Source: Pezicula radicicola (lineage: Eukaryota > Ascomycota > Leotiomycetes > Helotiales > Dermateaceae). Taken from it: DNA of 64,000 nt. The stretch lies in assembly GCA_003008705.1 (NCBI GenBank), contig PDUO01000050.1:66682-130681 (forward strand), given 5' to 3'. Below, piece after piece: positions 36,178 through 45,454 of this stretch. Position 1 is the first letter of the stretch; every line of letters starts with the position of its first letter. Under the pieces are notes generated by a model. That model was not told the DNA's origin and searched no databases. It was given only the letters and a program-made list of their open reading frames with translations. Position numbers and translations under genes: made by a program.

Positions 36178-36702
36178 ATGAGCCTTAACCAATTCGACTC
36201 TGAATCCATCTCCGACCCTGACAACTCCATCATTTACACGCCTACAACAATCTCCGAAACCTTTACCGCAGATCTCCCGGAAAACTACGACCTGTATAGT
36301 AGTGTCCCTTCGCACGATTTCACCTTCATTATCCGCTCTGTCTCATCCGGGCATGTAATTACGCTGCTTGACGGGCAGGTTGTGCTGGCCCCGCGAGGCG
36401 GCCGTGGCTCCATCCACTGGACGTGTGTGGAAACCGAAGGATGGCTCTGTTTCCGGAATCGCAGTTCGGATAAGTTTCTGTGTCACGATTGGAACGGGAG
36501 ACTGAGGTGCTCGGCAGAACAGCATGATAAATGGAGGCACTTTTCTATCACTCCGGTGCCAAAGGGAGGTTATATCATGCAGATGTTGGACTGGTGGACG
36601 CTTCGGCCTATAGTGATTAATGTAGAAAACGGGCTGCAGACGCTAGGGAGGACTGGAAATAAGTTATCTGATGGAATTATCTGGGAGTTTGTGAAGATTT
36701 AG
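36178..36702 (+). CDS. Small conserved-looking hypothetical protein, possible beta-trefoil fold
   Basis: A single-exon frame of 174 residues with good coding character. No signal peptide or membrane segment is seen. After an acidic, disordered-looking start, residues 40-170 consist of short beta-strand-like repeats: FTFIIRSVSSGHVITLLDGQ, WLCFRNRSSDKFLCHDWNG, HFSITPVPKGGYIMQMLDWW. These G/D-turn and aromatic patterns resemble the beta-trefoil repeats of fascin or ricin-B-like fungal proteins. That is an inference; no function can be named. It stands upstream of and in the same direction as the hydroxyanthranilate dioxygenase, about 210 bp away. Confidence 0.65.
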   Translation: MSLNQFDSESISDPDNSIIYTPTTISETFTADLPENYDLYSSVPSHDFTFIIRSVSSGHVITLLDGQVVLAPRGGRGSIHWTCVETEGWLCFRNRSSDKFLCHDWNGRLRCSAEQHDKWRHFSITPVPKGGYIMQMLDWWTLRPIVINVENGLQTLGRTGNKLSDGIIWEFVKI

Positions 36703-36915
36703 TAGGAAGAAAAATTATCGTGCGGAGTCGTTTCTGAATTTGCGCTGTAAAGCAGCCACAAGACTAGCGATAACTTCTTAGTTATCTTAAAAGACTCAGA
36801 AGCTCGGATAATGATAGTTTGTACATTTTGATAATAGTCAATAGCTATGTTTTGAACGCTTCTACTTCCATCACATTCGATTTTTATAATTTCGAGGCCC
36901 GCATGCTCGTATTTC

Positions 36916-37620
36916 ATGTCCATTATGACAGCAACGCTCCCAGAACCCCTTGCATTCGCAACATGGCTAGGAGCAAACAGCGCGAAACTACAACCACCAG
37001 TTAATAACTACTGCCTGTTTTCTGGCAAAGACTTCGTGCTTATGGTTGTTGGTGGACCCAATCAGCGCAATGACTTCCATGGTATGTTCTTTCTTCCCCA
37101 GCTACATTTCTTGTAAGAATAGAGTCAAATCCACTTGCTGACTTCGATTTGTGACGACATAGTCAATGAGACAGAAGAATGGTTTTATCAATTGAAGGGA
37201 GATATGCTGTTGAGGATTGTGGAGAACGATGTTTTCCGGGATGTGCATATTAAGGAAGGAGAAATGTTCTTATTACCTGGTATTCTCTCCTTTTTCTTTC
37301 GACTACCCTTTCACTTTCCACTTTCATACTCCGCTGCAATCATTTTCCTCAACCTAATACCAGGCAATACTCCCCATTCACCTATCCGCTACGCTGATAC
37401 CACTGGTCTTGTAATGGAACGGATACGTCCAGCAGGCGGCTTGGATAGACTACGTTGGTATTGTAGTAAGGGAAAACATGAGAAGCCAACGGTTATTCGG
37501 GAGGAAGTTTTTCATTGTACGGACTTGGGGACTCAGTTGAAACCGTTAATTGATGGTTGGATGGGAGATACAAGTAAAAGGAAGTGTGGAGTTTGTGGGG
37601 AGGTTGAGGATCTTAAGTAG
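36916..37620 (+). CDS. BNA1: 3-hydroxyanthranilate 3,4-dioxygenase
   Basis: Cytosolic non-haem iron enzyme of the kynurenine pathway. It opens the ring of 3-hydroxyanthranilate to ACMS, which cyclises to quinolinate for NAD synthesis. Three exons: the first ends in VVGGPNQRNDFH; the second begins VNETEEWFYQLKGDMLLRIV after an intron at about 37081-37152; the third begins NTPHSPIRYADTTGLVMER after an intron at about 37279-37362. The metal ligands are His in NDFH, Glu in ETEEW and His in TPHSP. The C-terminal pair KCGVCGE is the rubredoxin-like second metal site. Length about 180 residues is normal. Two ATGs (36916, 36925) are possible starts. All key residues are intact, in contrast to the neighbouring remnants of the next two pathway enzymes. 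Confidence 0.93.
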
Positions 37621-37841
37621 ATTTTAGGTTTTGAAAACAGTTTAGCTTTTGGTACTCGTAACTCGCTTGACTAGGTAGCTGACTGAATTTCAGGATCTTT
37701 TTCGTTCCTGGCTAGAAAAAATGTCACCAGTCATCACGGCAGAAGAAGGCTTTTTCCAATCGATGATATGCAGTAGTTATAGGCTTTCGAAGAGGGGAGA
37801 GCTGTAAAACAGCCCTGACTACTATTAACCCCTGAAGTTGC

Positions 37842-38826
37842 TCAACTTGGAGCTCCAAGATTACCACTGACAAAGACCACCAAAACCGCAGCATATGCTG
37901 CACAAGCAGCAAAAACCTCGGACCTCTTCGCATTCGTTGCAAATCCCACGCAGGCAGCAAAAGCCAGAGTGTAGCCAGCAATCAATCCGAGTCTTTTCTC
38001 ATTATCTATAACCCAATAGAGATTGTATATAGCGCCAAATAGTAGGACCGCCGCCAAGATCAGATTGATGATGGCAACCGCTAGCCTCAAGCGGCTTTCA
38101 GAGAAGTATGTGAGAGGACTGTCTGTCCTTTGGGTCTGTTCAATGTTGAGAATCATGGCGTTTGAGCTTTGGCAATTCCATACTAACTGTAAAGAGAATC
38201 GCGAAATAGTACCGTAAAAAGCTGGTCAATCTATCTTCCTCCTGTTGCGGTGCGAGAACCATCAGATCTGTTGAATCGTCATAAAGTCTCGCACTTGGTC
38301 CTCCGAGAGTCGGATAGCTTCCCTCTGGACCGGAAGCTTGCACGTTATTGAACACGTTCCGAAAGGCCGTGAGCGTTCTTAATGAAGGTTTACTGACTGA
38401 CAGTAGAGTACTTTCAAGGACGAGGGCTTCCCCTGAAAATTTGTAAGTTGCAGCAAAAGGAAATCCAGTAAACATCAGTCCAGGCTTACTATATTCCTTC
38501 ATGGTTTCTCGGATTTCCTTCACGAGTTTCATCCTCGCCTTCTGTCGATCATCGTTTCCAGCTCGCTTTTTGAACTCATTCCAATTCCGGGCACACTGCT
38601 TGTCGGTCATCGAGCCCTTAACGTCTTCTCTGTCGTAGGCATCTTGACGCGCCTCCAAGTCCGCAAGTTCGCTCTGCAAATATAGGATGTTTCTTGCCGA
38701 TAAACGGTCAAAGCGTCGATATATAACTGTACTTTTGTCCTTGTCACTAGCAATAAAGGACGCAAGGGACGGATAACCGCTGATGTGTCGGATTTCAACA
38801 GTTGCAAGCTCCGTGTCATTAGCCAT
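37842..38826 (-). CDS. DUF6594 family membrane protein
   Basis: A fungal protein of unknown function with the DUF6594 layout. A soluble N-terminal part opens with GYPSLASFIASDKD and SARNILYLQSELADLEARQD. A coiled-coil-like charged stretch and a conserved DLMVLAP lead to the membrane end. The last part reads DSPLTYFSESRLR and then hydrophobic helices (AVAIINLILAAVLLFGAIY, GLIAGYTLAFAACVGF, VFAACAAYAAVLVVFVSG), about three membrane segments. One intron of about 51 nt near 38133-38183 joins FAILFT to TQRTDS. Length is about 310 residues, normal for the family. Start ATG at 38826. It converges on the dioxygenase gene across about 220 bp. Confidence 0.85.
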
Positions 38827-39151
38827 AGGAAGTTGAAGTTGAAGTTTTAGAAGAGGCTGATGCAGACGTCGTATTGTCTTCTAGTTCACTGCGTCGTGTC
38901 AACCTGAGAGAAAGCCTCATGCATGCGCAGGCATTTTGTATGGACAGTTAGGTAGACTTGGGCGTAAAAAGAGAGCGTGACACCAGCCTTGCATCTCGCA
39001 AAACTCCTCATCTTTGCGCAGATCATTCAAAAGACAGTTCGCATCGTGAAACAATTTGAAATTTTGTGTACTCGCCTCCAAATTTCGAAAGGTGAAAGGC
39101 GGGCCAGAGGAGACGTTTTGTGTGCGACCCTCTGCGTATTCACATCCAAAA

Positions 39152-41195
39152 ATGGATGGCTCACAGTGTGAGAGTGACATCTACGACGCCGATGATGTAG
39201 GAGTTCGAACTCCACAGCTACAACCCACGAGCGTACGCTTTCTGCCATCTCGCAGTCCTTCACCTGATAGATATGAAGATCAAGTAAGTATCTCACTGCA
39301 CAGGGGTCTAGCATTTTCCTTCGGTTTCTTTAGCTGCCATCTATATCTAACCCGCGAAATGTCAGGCACATAATGATCTAGTCTTCGATGATAGTTGCGA
39401 GGGTCTGATGTCGGATCTATATCCGCAGCTCCCTCGATCTATGCCGGACTACCCTCCTCCAACGGACTCGGATCCATATCGATGGTGCTCTCAGATGGAC
39501 CTACCGTTGACTATCCGCGGAACCGTAGTCTCCGCTCGACCAGACTCTGGCTGCGAGGAGAATATCATGAGCGCCAGAATGGCATCAGCCCTCGACTTAC
39601 CGGTCAGTCGAAAGAAAGAGCATAGGAAAAGTTTTCGAGTGGCGAATGGCAGAATTGTCGAAGCTCTTGGGAGAGTCTCAATTTGGAGTTGTTTCCCTGA
39701 AGAACCATGGAGAGAGATGCGACTTGATTTCTACCTTTTCCCCAGAGACGTAACCCCTTTAATTATGGGAATGTCATTCCTAGCCGAAACAAAGGTTCTC
39801 AACGAGAATCGACATCGCCTTCGACCTCGCAGAGTAAAGCGCCGTGGGCCATATCAAGTATCCCTCTTGAACAATCCTAAAAGACAACTTCGTTGCATTG
39901 CACAATCAGTACCAGCAAGAGCAAACCCAGATACTGGATCGGAAATTGACTTGATGTCACTATCGTACGTGACGAAAAGGAGATTCGAGCTAAAGAATAT
40001 TCAGGATGAGGAGACTGAGGTCATGTTTGCCGATGGAAGCTCGTTGACATTGGCAGGGAAGGTCACTGTCTGCCTGACTGTGTGTTCAGATTCTCCGTTG
40101 GAAGGGGAGATGACATTCTACGTGTTACAAGATCTGACCTGTGACATTTTATTCGGCGAGGACTTTCTACACGCAAATGAGATCTTTCAAAAGCATGAAA
40201 CGGCTTTTGGGACCAGTGAGGCTGACGGATTTTCAGATGCGAACACCATATTCTGGCAAAAGAAAGCTGAAAGACATCTGTCACGATTACTGTCTGGCAG
40301 TGGAAGACGAGCTTCATCGCCGTGAACTTGCCTTGGAAGTCATCGATAGGCTGATAGGAAGGGACAAAGAGATAGCATCAGAGTCGGAAGCAAAACGTAT
40401 AGCCGAGTATGACCGTACTCGGGATCGTCTACCTTCGGATCCGCTTGAGTCCACTGAAGACGAGTCGGGTTCGGATGCGCTAGAAGTTCATAAGGGGATC
40501 GAAAGTGAGGTAGAGGCTCGTCCTAGATCAGTTGAGCGAGAGATCCCCGAAAGTATTGGCTCGAGTAGAGAACGTGATGATAACTTCGTACAAGAAGCCC
40601 CAGGAATGTTACTACCCCCTAATAGGTATTACATAAGTTCAGCGGATTATAGCAGCAGCAACACAGAGACTCACAGATGCCGAAGACTCAACCCCCACTA
40701 TGGACCTTGATCGCATGTCTATCGACGGCATTACAAACCCACAGGATGGAGGATTTCAATGCACATATCCAGGGTGTACCGCACAACCATTTGAGACCCA
40801 GTATCTACTTAATAGTCATGCAAATGTCCATGCCTCAAATCGACCGCATTACTGCCAGGTAAAGGGATGCCCTCGCTCAGAGGGTGGGAAGGGTTTTAGG
40901 ATGAAGAACGACATGATAAGGCATGCACTAGCGCATGACTCTCCAGGCTATATATGCCCATTCTGTCCCGATCGGGAGCATAAATATCCTCGACTTGATA
41001 ATCTACAACGGTACAAGCTCCATAGCGCAACCGCACCACTCTATAAATAGCCGAACCACTAACAGTGAATCTATTAGACATGTCAGAGTACATCATACCG
41101 ATAAAGACAAGGATGATCCAATTCTACGTCAGGTTTTGAGTCAGCAACCGGAGGGGCATTCCCGTGGCCGACGTCGTCGCGGAGAAGCTTCGTGA
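39152..41195 (+). CDS. Tandem retropepsin-like domains fused to three C2H2 zinc fingers
   Basis: The ATG at 39152 begins a short exon (MDGSQCESDIYDADD...RYEDQ); an intron at about 39283-39365 leads to AHNDLVFDDSCEG. The central region has two retropepsin-like units. One has DSGCEENIMS with LIMGMSFLAE; the other has DTGSEIDLMS with DILFGEDFLHAN. These correspond to the D(S/T)G catalytic motif and the later I-x-G strand of aspartic proteases. Introns at 40216-40300 (GTGAGG...GGCAG, joins HETAFGT to EDELHRREL), another near 40600-40670 with uncertain borders, and 41011-41077 complete the model. The C-terminus has three fingers: CTYPGC...HANVH, CQVKGC...HALAH and CPFC...DNLQR + HVRVH. It ends with RGRRRRGEAS, nuclear-signal-like. 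No reverse transcriptase or integrase lies nearby, so it is a host-type gene. Role unknown. Confidence 0.75.
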
Positions 41196-42175
41196 GAAAA
41201 GAACGATGCAGATAGGAGACGCAACCTCTTGAAATAGAAGGTTGAATAAACTAGTAAAGCACTTTATCAATCGAAAATTCGCAGGGCATATACATAGAAG
41301 CGCACCAAGCCCCCTGCCCACTGAATTGAGGCATGGCATTGAGCCAATTGTGTCTAGTTCACGTTTAAAGGAAACACACTGGCATTTAAATGTTCTAGTT
41401 AGATTATCATATATATATCGAATAGTAACTAACATAGTAACTCACGCTTTGCACTTTCTAAAGTGAAATGATAAAAAGTTCTTCAGTAGATAGATAATTT
41501 AATTACTTCTCTCTTTCCTTAAAAATGAAGAAATCTGTACCTCGAGACTTATGCCGAGATCTAGGTCCTTCCCCTGCGCTGTGTTGTGATGGGTTTAACG
41601 GTCACGAATCCGGTAGAATTTATGTGGCTAGTACCAGGTATCATGTCCAGCACGGTAGATGCATATGGGGCCCGAAATTGACCATGCTGCCTTCTAGGTT
41701 GAAACGTTGGCTAAATTCAATAAGTTGGAATCGGATAGAGTACTTAATTGGCTGCTGACTAATTATATTAAAAGTTCCTGAGCAAGTATTCGTACTCATG
41801 TTATCTCTCATAAGCTCGGCTACCTGTACAACACAGCTCAGTGGATAGCAATCCGAGAGATCTATTCTACCTTCCTTATCTATCGTAGCGCTCATGTCAC
41901 TCACAGTGGGGTACCACATTTCCCCTCGCGAGACAACAAAGCTCACAAATTAAACCCCAAGTGGAATCGCACTGATACATGAAGATATCTCTCTTAGCTT
42001 ATGAAAAGCGACACGAGGGTGCGAAATATTAAGTATCGAAGTGGACATCACGTCGAGCCCCGAAGGCTGTGATCAAAGCCACTTCTGATTTCTGATTTCT
42101 GTAACAGCAGCTGCTTCTCCCTCCTCACTTATGCTAGATATTACTAAGTGAACAAAACAAACTGTCATTGTCGAT
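41196..42175. other. Gene-free spacer
   Basis: About 980 bp with only short, unconvincing frames. The last 100 bp before the transporter ATG are its likely promoter. Confidence 0.4.
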
Positions 42176-43856
42176 ATGTCGGAACTTTCCATACTCCAGA
42201 CGCTGAAAAAGCATCGCGGGGCTGTCTATGTTTCTGCTGCCGTGAATGTTGGGTCTATTCTGTTCGGCTTCGATACAGGAGTTGCTAGTGCTACTGTTGC
42301 TTTAGCTAGGTAAGACAAATCCCAACGTTCAATCATATATGTCTTAACTGAATCGCCTGTAGTTTCAAGAAGGATTTCCATCTGGTAGACCCTTCACATC
42401 CATCTAAGCTCGCTTACATCTCTGGCAACATCGTTGCTCTACTTAACGCAGGCGCTTTCTTCGGGGCCATTGTTCCCCCACTCGTTACAAAATGGGTCGG
42501 CCGTAGACACCTTCTCACCATTGCAGGAGTTTTCTTTCTCATTGGCGGTATTCTCCAAACTGCGGCTCAACCTCCCGGCTTATCAATGATCTATAGTGGT
42601 CGCGTCCTCGCAGGCTTCGGAGTCGGTATAATCTCCAACACAGCACCTGTCTTCGTTGCCGAATCCGCACCTAAACACCTTCGTGGTCTAATGATGTCTG
42701 CTTTTGAATTGTTTCTTGTCTCGGGTGGTATGCTCGCTTATTGGTCGGTTTATGGATGTTCTCTCCACTTGACTGCTACTTCAACTCAATGGCGTACTAC
42801 TTTATCATTACAGATTATCCTCGCTTTCATTGTTCTTACCTCCTCCTTTTTCATTCCGGAGTCCCCTCGTTGGCTGGCTAAACAAGGGAAATGGGATCAG
42901 TGTATTAAGTCACTTTGTTTTTTACGTGATGCAAATGCTAAAGATCGGGAGATTGCTGAGGAAGTTGCGGAGATTAGGGTTCAGATTGAGGAGGAAATCG
43001 CTATGACAAATGGGAGGACTATCAAGGAACTCTTCTTGAAGAAGAACTTTCAGAGACTTTGCTGGGGTCTTAGTGTTGCGTTGTTTACAATGTGGGGAGG
43101 TCACAACGCCATTCTATACTGTAAGTTTTCCACAATGCATCTAGCAAATTGAGGCCCTGTGAAGACTATCCTTCTATTTTTATTTCCATTCACTGAAAAT
43201 CTACAGATGGCCCATCCGTATTTGCGCAAATTGGCTTCACCTCACAAAATTCATCCCTCCTCGCATCCGGTGTTTTCACAGTCGTCAAATTCGTCTGCAC
43301 TATCTTCTTCATCGCTGGCACAGTGCACATCTTCAAGCGTAAAACACTTCTCATCATCGGCGCTTTCTTCATGGGAACATTCCTCTTGGCTCTCGGGGCC
43401 GTACTCTCCACCCATCCACCATCAAAAGGCAGCAATGAATCCGCATCAGGAAAAGCAATGATGGCACTAATCTACCTCTTCGTCATCGCCTACTCCCTAT
43501 CGTGGGGTCCGTTAATATGGATCTATATGGGTGAAATCTTCCCAACACGATTAAGAGATTACGGTATGGCAGCTTGCGCAATGATGGTTTGGCTAATGAA
43601 TTATGTCGTGAGTAAGATTGCACCGATTGCAATTTTGAATATTGGATGGAAGACATGGATGATTTTCGGGACTATGAATATTGTTGCTTGCATTTTTTCG
43701 TGGTTTTTACCGGAGACGAAGGATCTTTCTTTGGAGGAGATGGATATTTTGTTTGGGGTTGTTGAGGAGGGTGTTAGAGCGGAGGATATTAAGAAGAATG
43801 TTGAGGAGAAAATCAGGGCGCAGGGTATTGTTTATGACCATGGTAGTAAGGTTTAG
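42176..43856 (+). CDS. MFS sugar/quinate-type transporter
   Basis: A plasma-membrane sugar-porter family protein of about 510 residues. The ATG at 42176 gives MSELSILQTLKKHRG, then the first helix with NVGSILFGFDTGVAS. An intron at about 42310-42362 joins ALA to SFKKDF. Family signatures: KWVGRRHLLTIAGV (the G-R-R loop), IYSGRVLAGFGVGIISN, PESPRWLAKQGKWDQ, and in the second half PETKDLSLEEMDILFG. The second intron, at about 43122-43206, joins AILY to YGPSVFAQIG. Twelve membrane segments are expected. It has an unusual extra Ser/Thr segment (CSLHLTATSTQ) between two helices. The substrate is not determinable: hexose, disaccharide or quinate. Confidence 0.88.
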
Positions 43857-43949
43857 TGCTTTTGATTAAATTCAATAACGTCGTTTATTCACCCAATTTT
43901 TATTCGCCAGACCACATATGATTTCACATCCCTTCCAAATCCGTCCCGT

Positions 43950-44340
43950 CTAGAAATGCTTCAATGCATCATTCACCATATCACCACCGAAGGTAGCACC
44001 TGCTCCAAACATAGCAGCATTGCCGAATTTGGACGCAAGATTCTACTCATATTGTCAGCATATTTCTTCCATAGTCCTCATCCTCGCGTCAATTCCTTTT
44101 ACTTCACCCAAAATATTCCTGGACGTACCTTTGCCCATTCATGATGCTACAATCTCTATTAGCATTCGATTTCCGCAATGGAAAAGCGAACGATAATGCA
44201 AGACAAAGAGGAAGCACAGAGCAACTTACCTTGGGATGATCTGGATGGGCAGGGTTAATTGGATTTTGGGCCGCTTGAGCTACTTGGGATGGGTTGAACT
44301 ATTGTTGTGGGTTTGAATTGTAGCGAGGGTCTACATATTG
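43950..44340 (-). pseudogene. Possible remnant of a small SH3/LSB-like protein gene
   Basis: Two short pieces join across a good intron (44043-44229, donor GTAAGTTGC). Upstream is FNPSQVAQAAQNPINPAHPD + HPK and downstream is NLASKFGNAAMFGAGATFGG + DMVNDALKHF with a stop at 43950. The ending KFGNAA.FGAGAT is reminiscent of the C-terminus of fungal LSB1/PIN3-type SH3 proteins. No SH3 domain or start is visible upstream, and a TAG interrupts the glutamine-rich part (unless it is an intron acceptor). It could be a decayed duplicate or a tiny gene with a missed 5' end. Confidence 0.3.
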
Positions 44341-45454
44341 GGAGGAGACTCCTCCTTGTTGCTAGCACACGTCTCATCAGCTTTACCCCTTTTCTTTCTC
44401 TTTTGTCCTTTACGCTTTTAGCTAAAGGGGGAGTGGGAAGGTAAATACTGGTAGTTGTGCGAGTATTGATTAAAATTGCGCTGGCGAAAGTACATTACTA
44501 TCACGCAGGAACTCGAGTTCTGTGCGTACAGTTGAGATGGAGCGGTTGATTTGGGCTGGATCTGGAATCTTGAGGGTCTCTAGTAATGTGCTTTTTTATA
44601 TTCAGGATCTGGTGTTGGATGCTGATTGTTGAGGTGCTCTTGGCTTTGTCTTTAAGGCTAAGGTGAGAGGAGACAAAGAAACTTAGATTAATACTGGAGT
44701 TACTTGACAAAGTGATGACGTAGCCGAGCAGTTGCAAATAGCCACGCTATGTTGGTAAACGTCCACCAAAAGATTTCTACAGAAACCATAGTATAGGCAA
44801 AATCAACTAAGATTGGCAGTCATATGGCTCTGGGAGTACCTTGTAGTATATCCTACTCTACATATCCTGAACCTGGAGGAGCTTGTTGCTGGGTCATGTG
44901 ACCTAACGTCGCCAATGGGCGCTTCGTTTATCAAAATCCCTAAGATTAAAAGGAGACCTCTTAAGAACGATAGGTGCTGAAATGGCACAATGGTTAGGGT
45001 GCTCGCTTATTGGGGCAGCAGCCTGTTCTTTATTAGAGCGTCCTGTATTAAAGATCGTGCCATTAGTGCTGCATTCTGCTCCAGTTGTATCAATAAGGAA
45101 TTATGAACTTCCAATTAGCCCTGTTGCCTATAATTGTAAAATTATATTCCTGCTTTTAGCAGAAGCAAGTCAACTTACGATTATTAAGTGTGCAGGGCTG
45201 GCTCTCCCGCCGAATATCTTAGCTTATTTTGTTACTTTACTCTATTCTCGCTTAATTGCCTCCTTTTCCTCTTCAGTGATTCATTGTAGAGGCAACTCAG
45301 CGGCTGCTCGACGCATGTGAAAGTGCCTTAAACCCCCGTGAACAGAGAATTCCGCCTGATGCCTTAGATCATTAAAAGGTCGACGTACCTTAACATAACT
45401 GTCTCTGAAAACCCCTTCAAGTTGATTTGCTCATGTGCCATTTATTGTTTCTAA
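44341..45454. other. Gene-free spacer
   Basis: No supported gene. A tRNA A-box-like word (TGGCACAATGG near 44987) is present without a matching B box or cloverleaf. Confidence 0.4.

Noticed and set aside
39408..41195. Retrotransposon Gag-Pol fragment
   Set aside because: The protease-like part is tandem, spliced and fused to C2H2 fingers; no reverse transcriptase, RNase H, integrase or LTR is seen.
44980..45060. tRNA-like A-box word (TGGCACAATGG)
   Set aside because: No B box (GGTTCRANNCC) at the right distance and no acceptor or anticodon stems could be formed.
44982..45320. 112-codon plus-strand frame
   Set aside because: Composition is hydrophobic and uncharacteristic, with no family resemblance or regulatory context.
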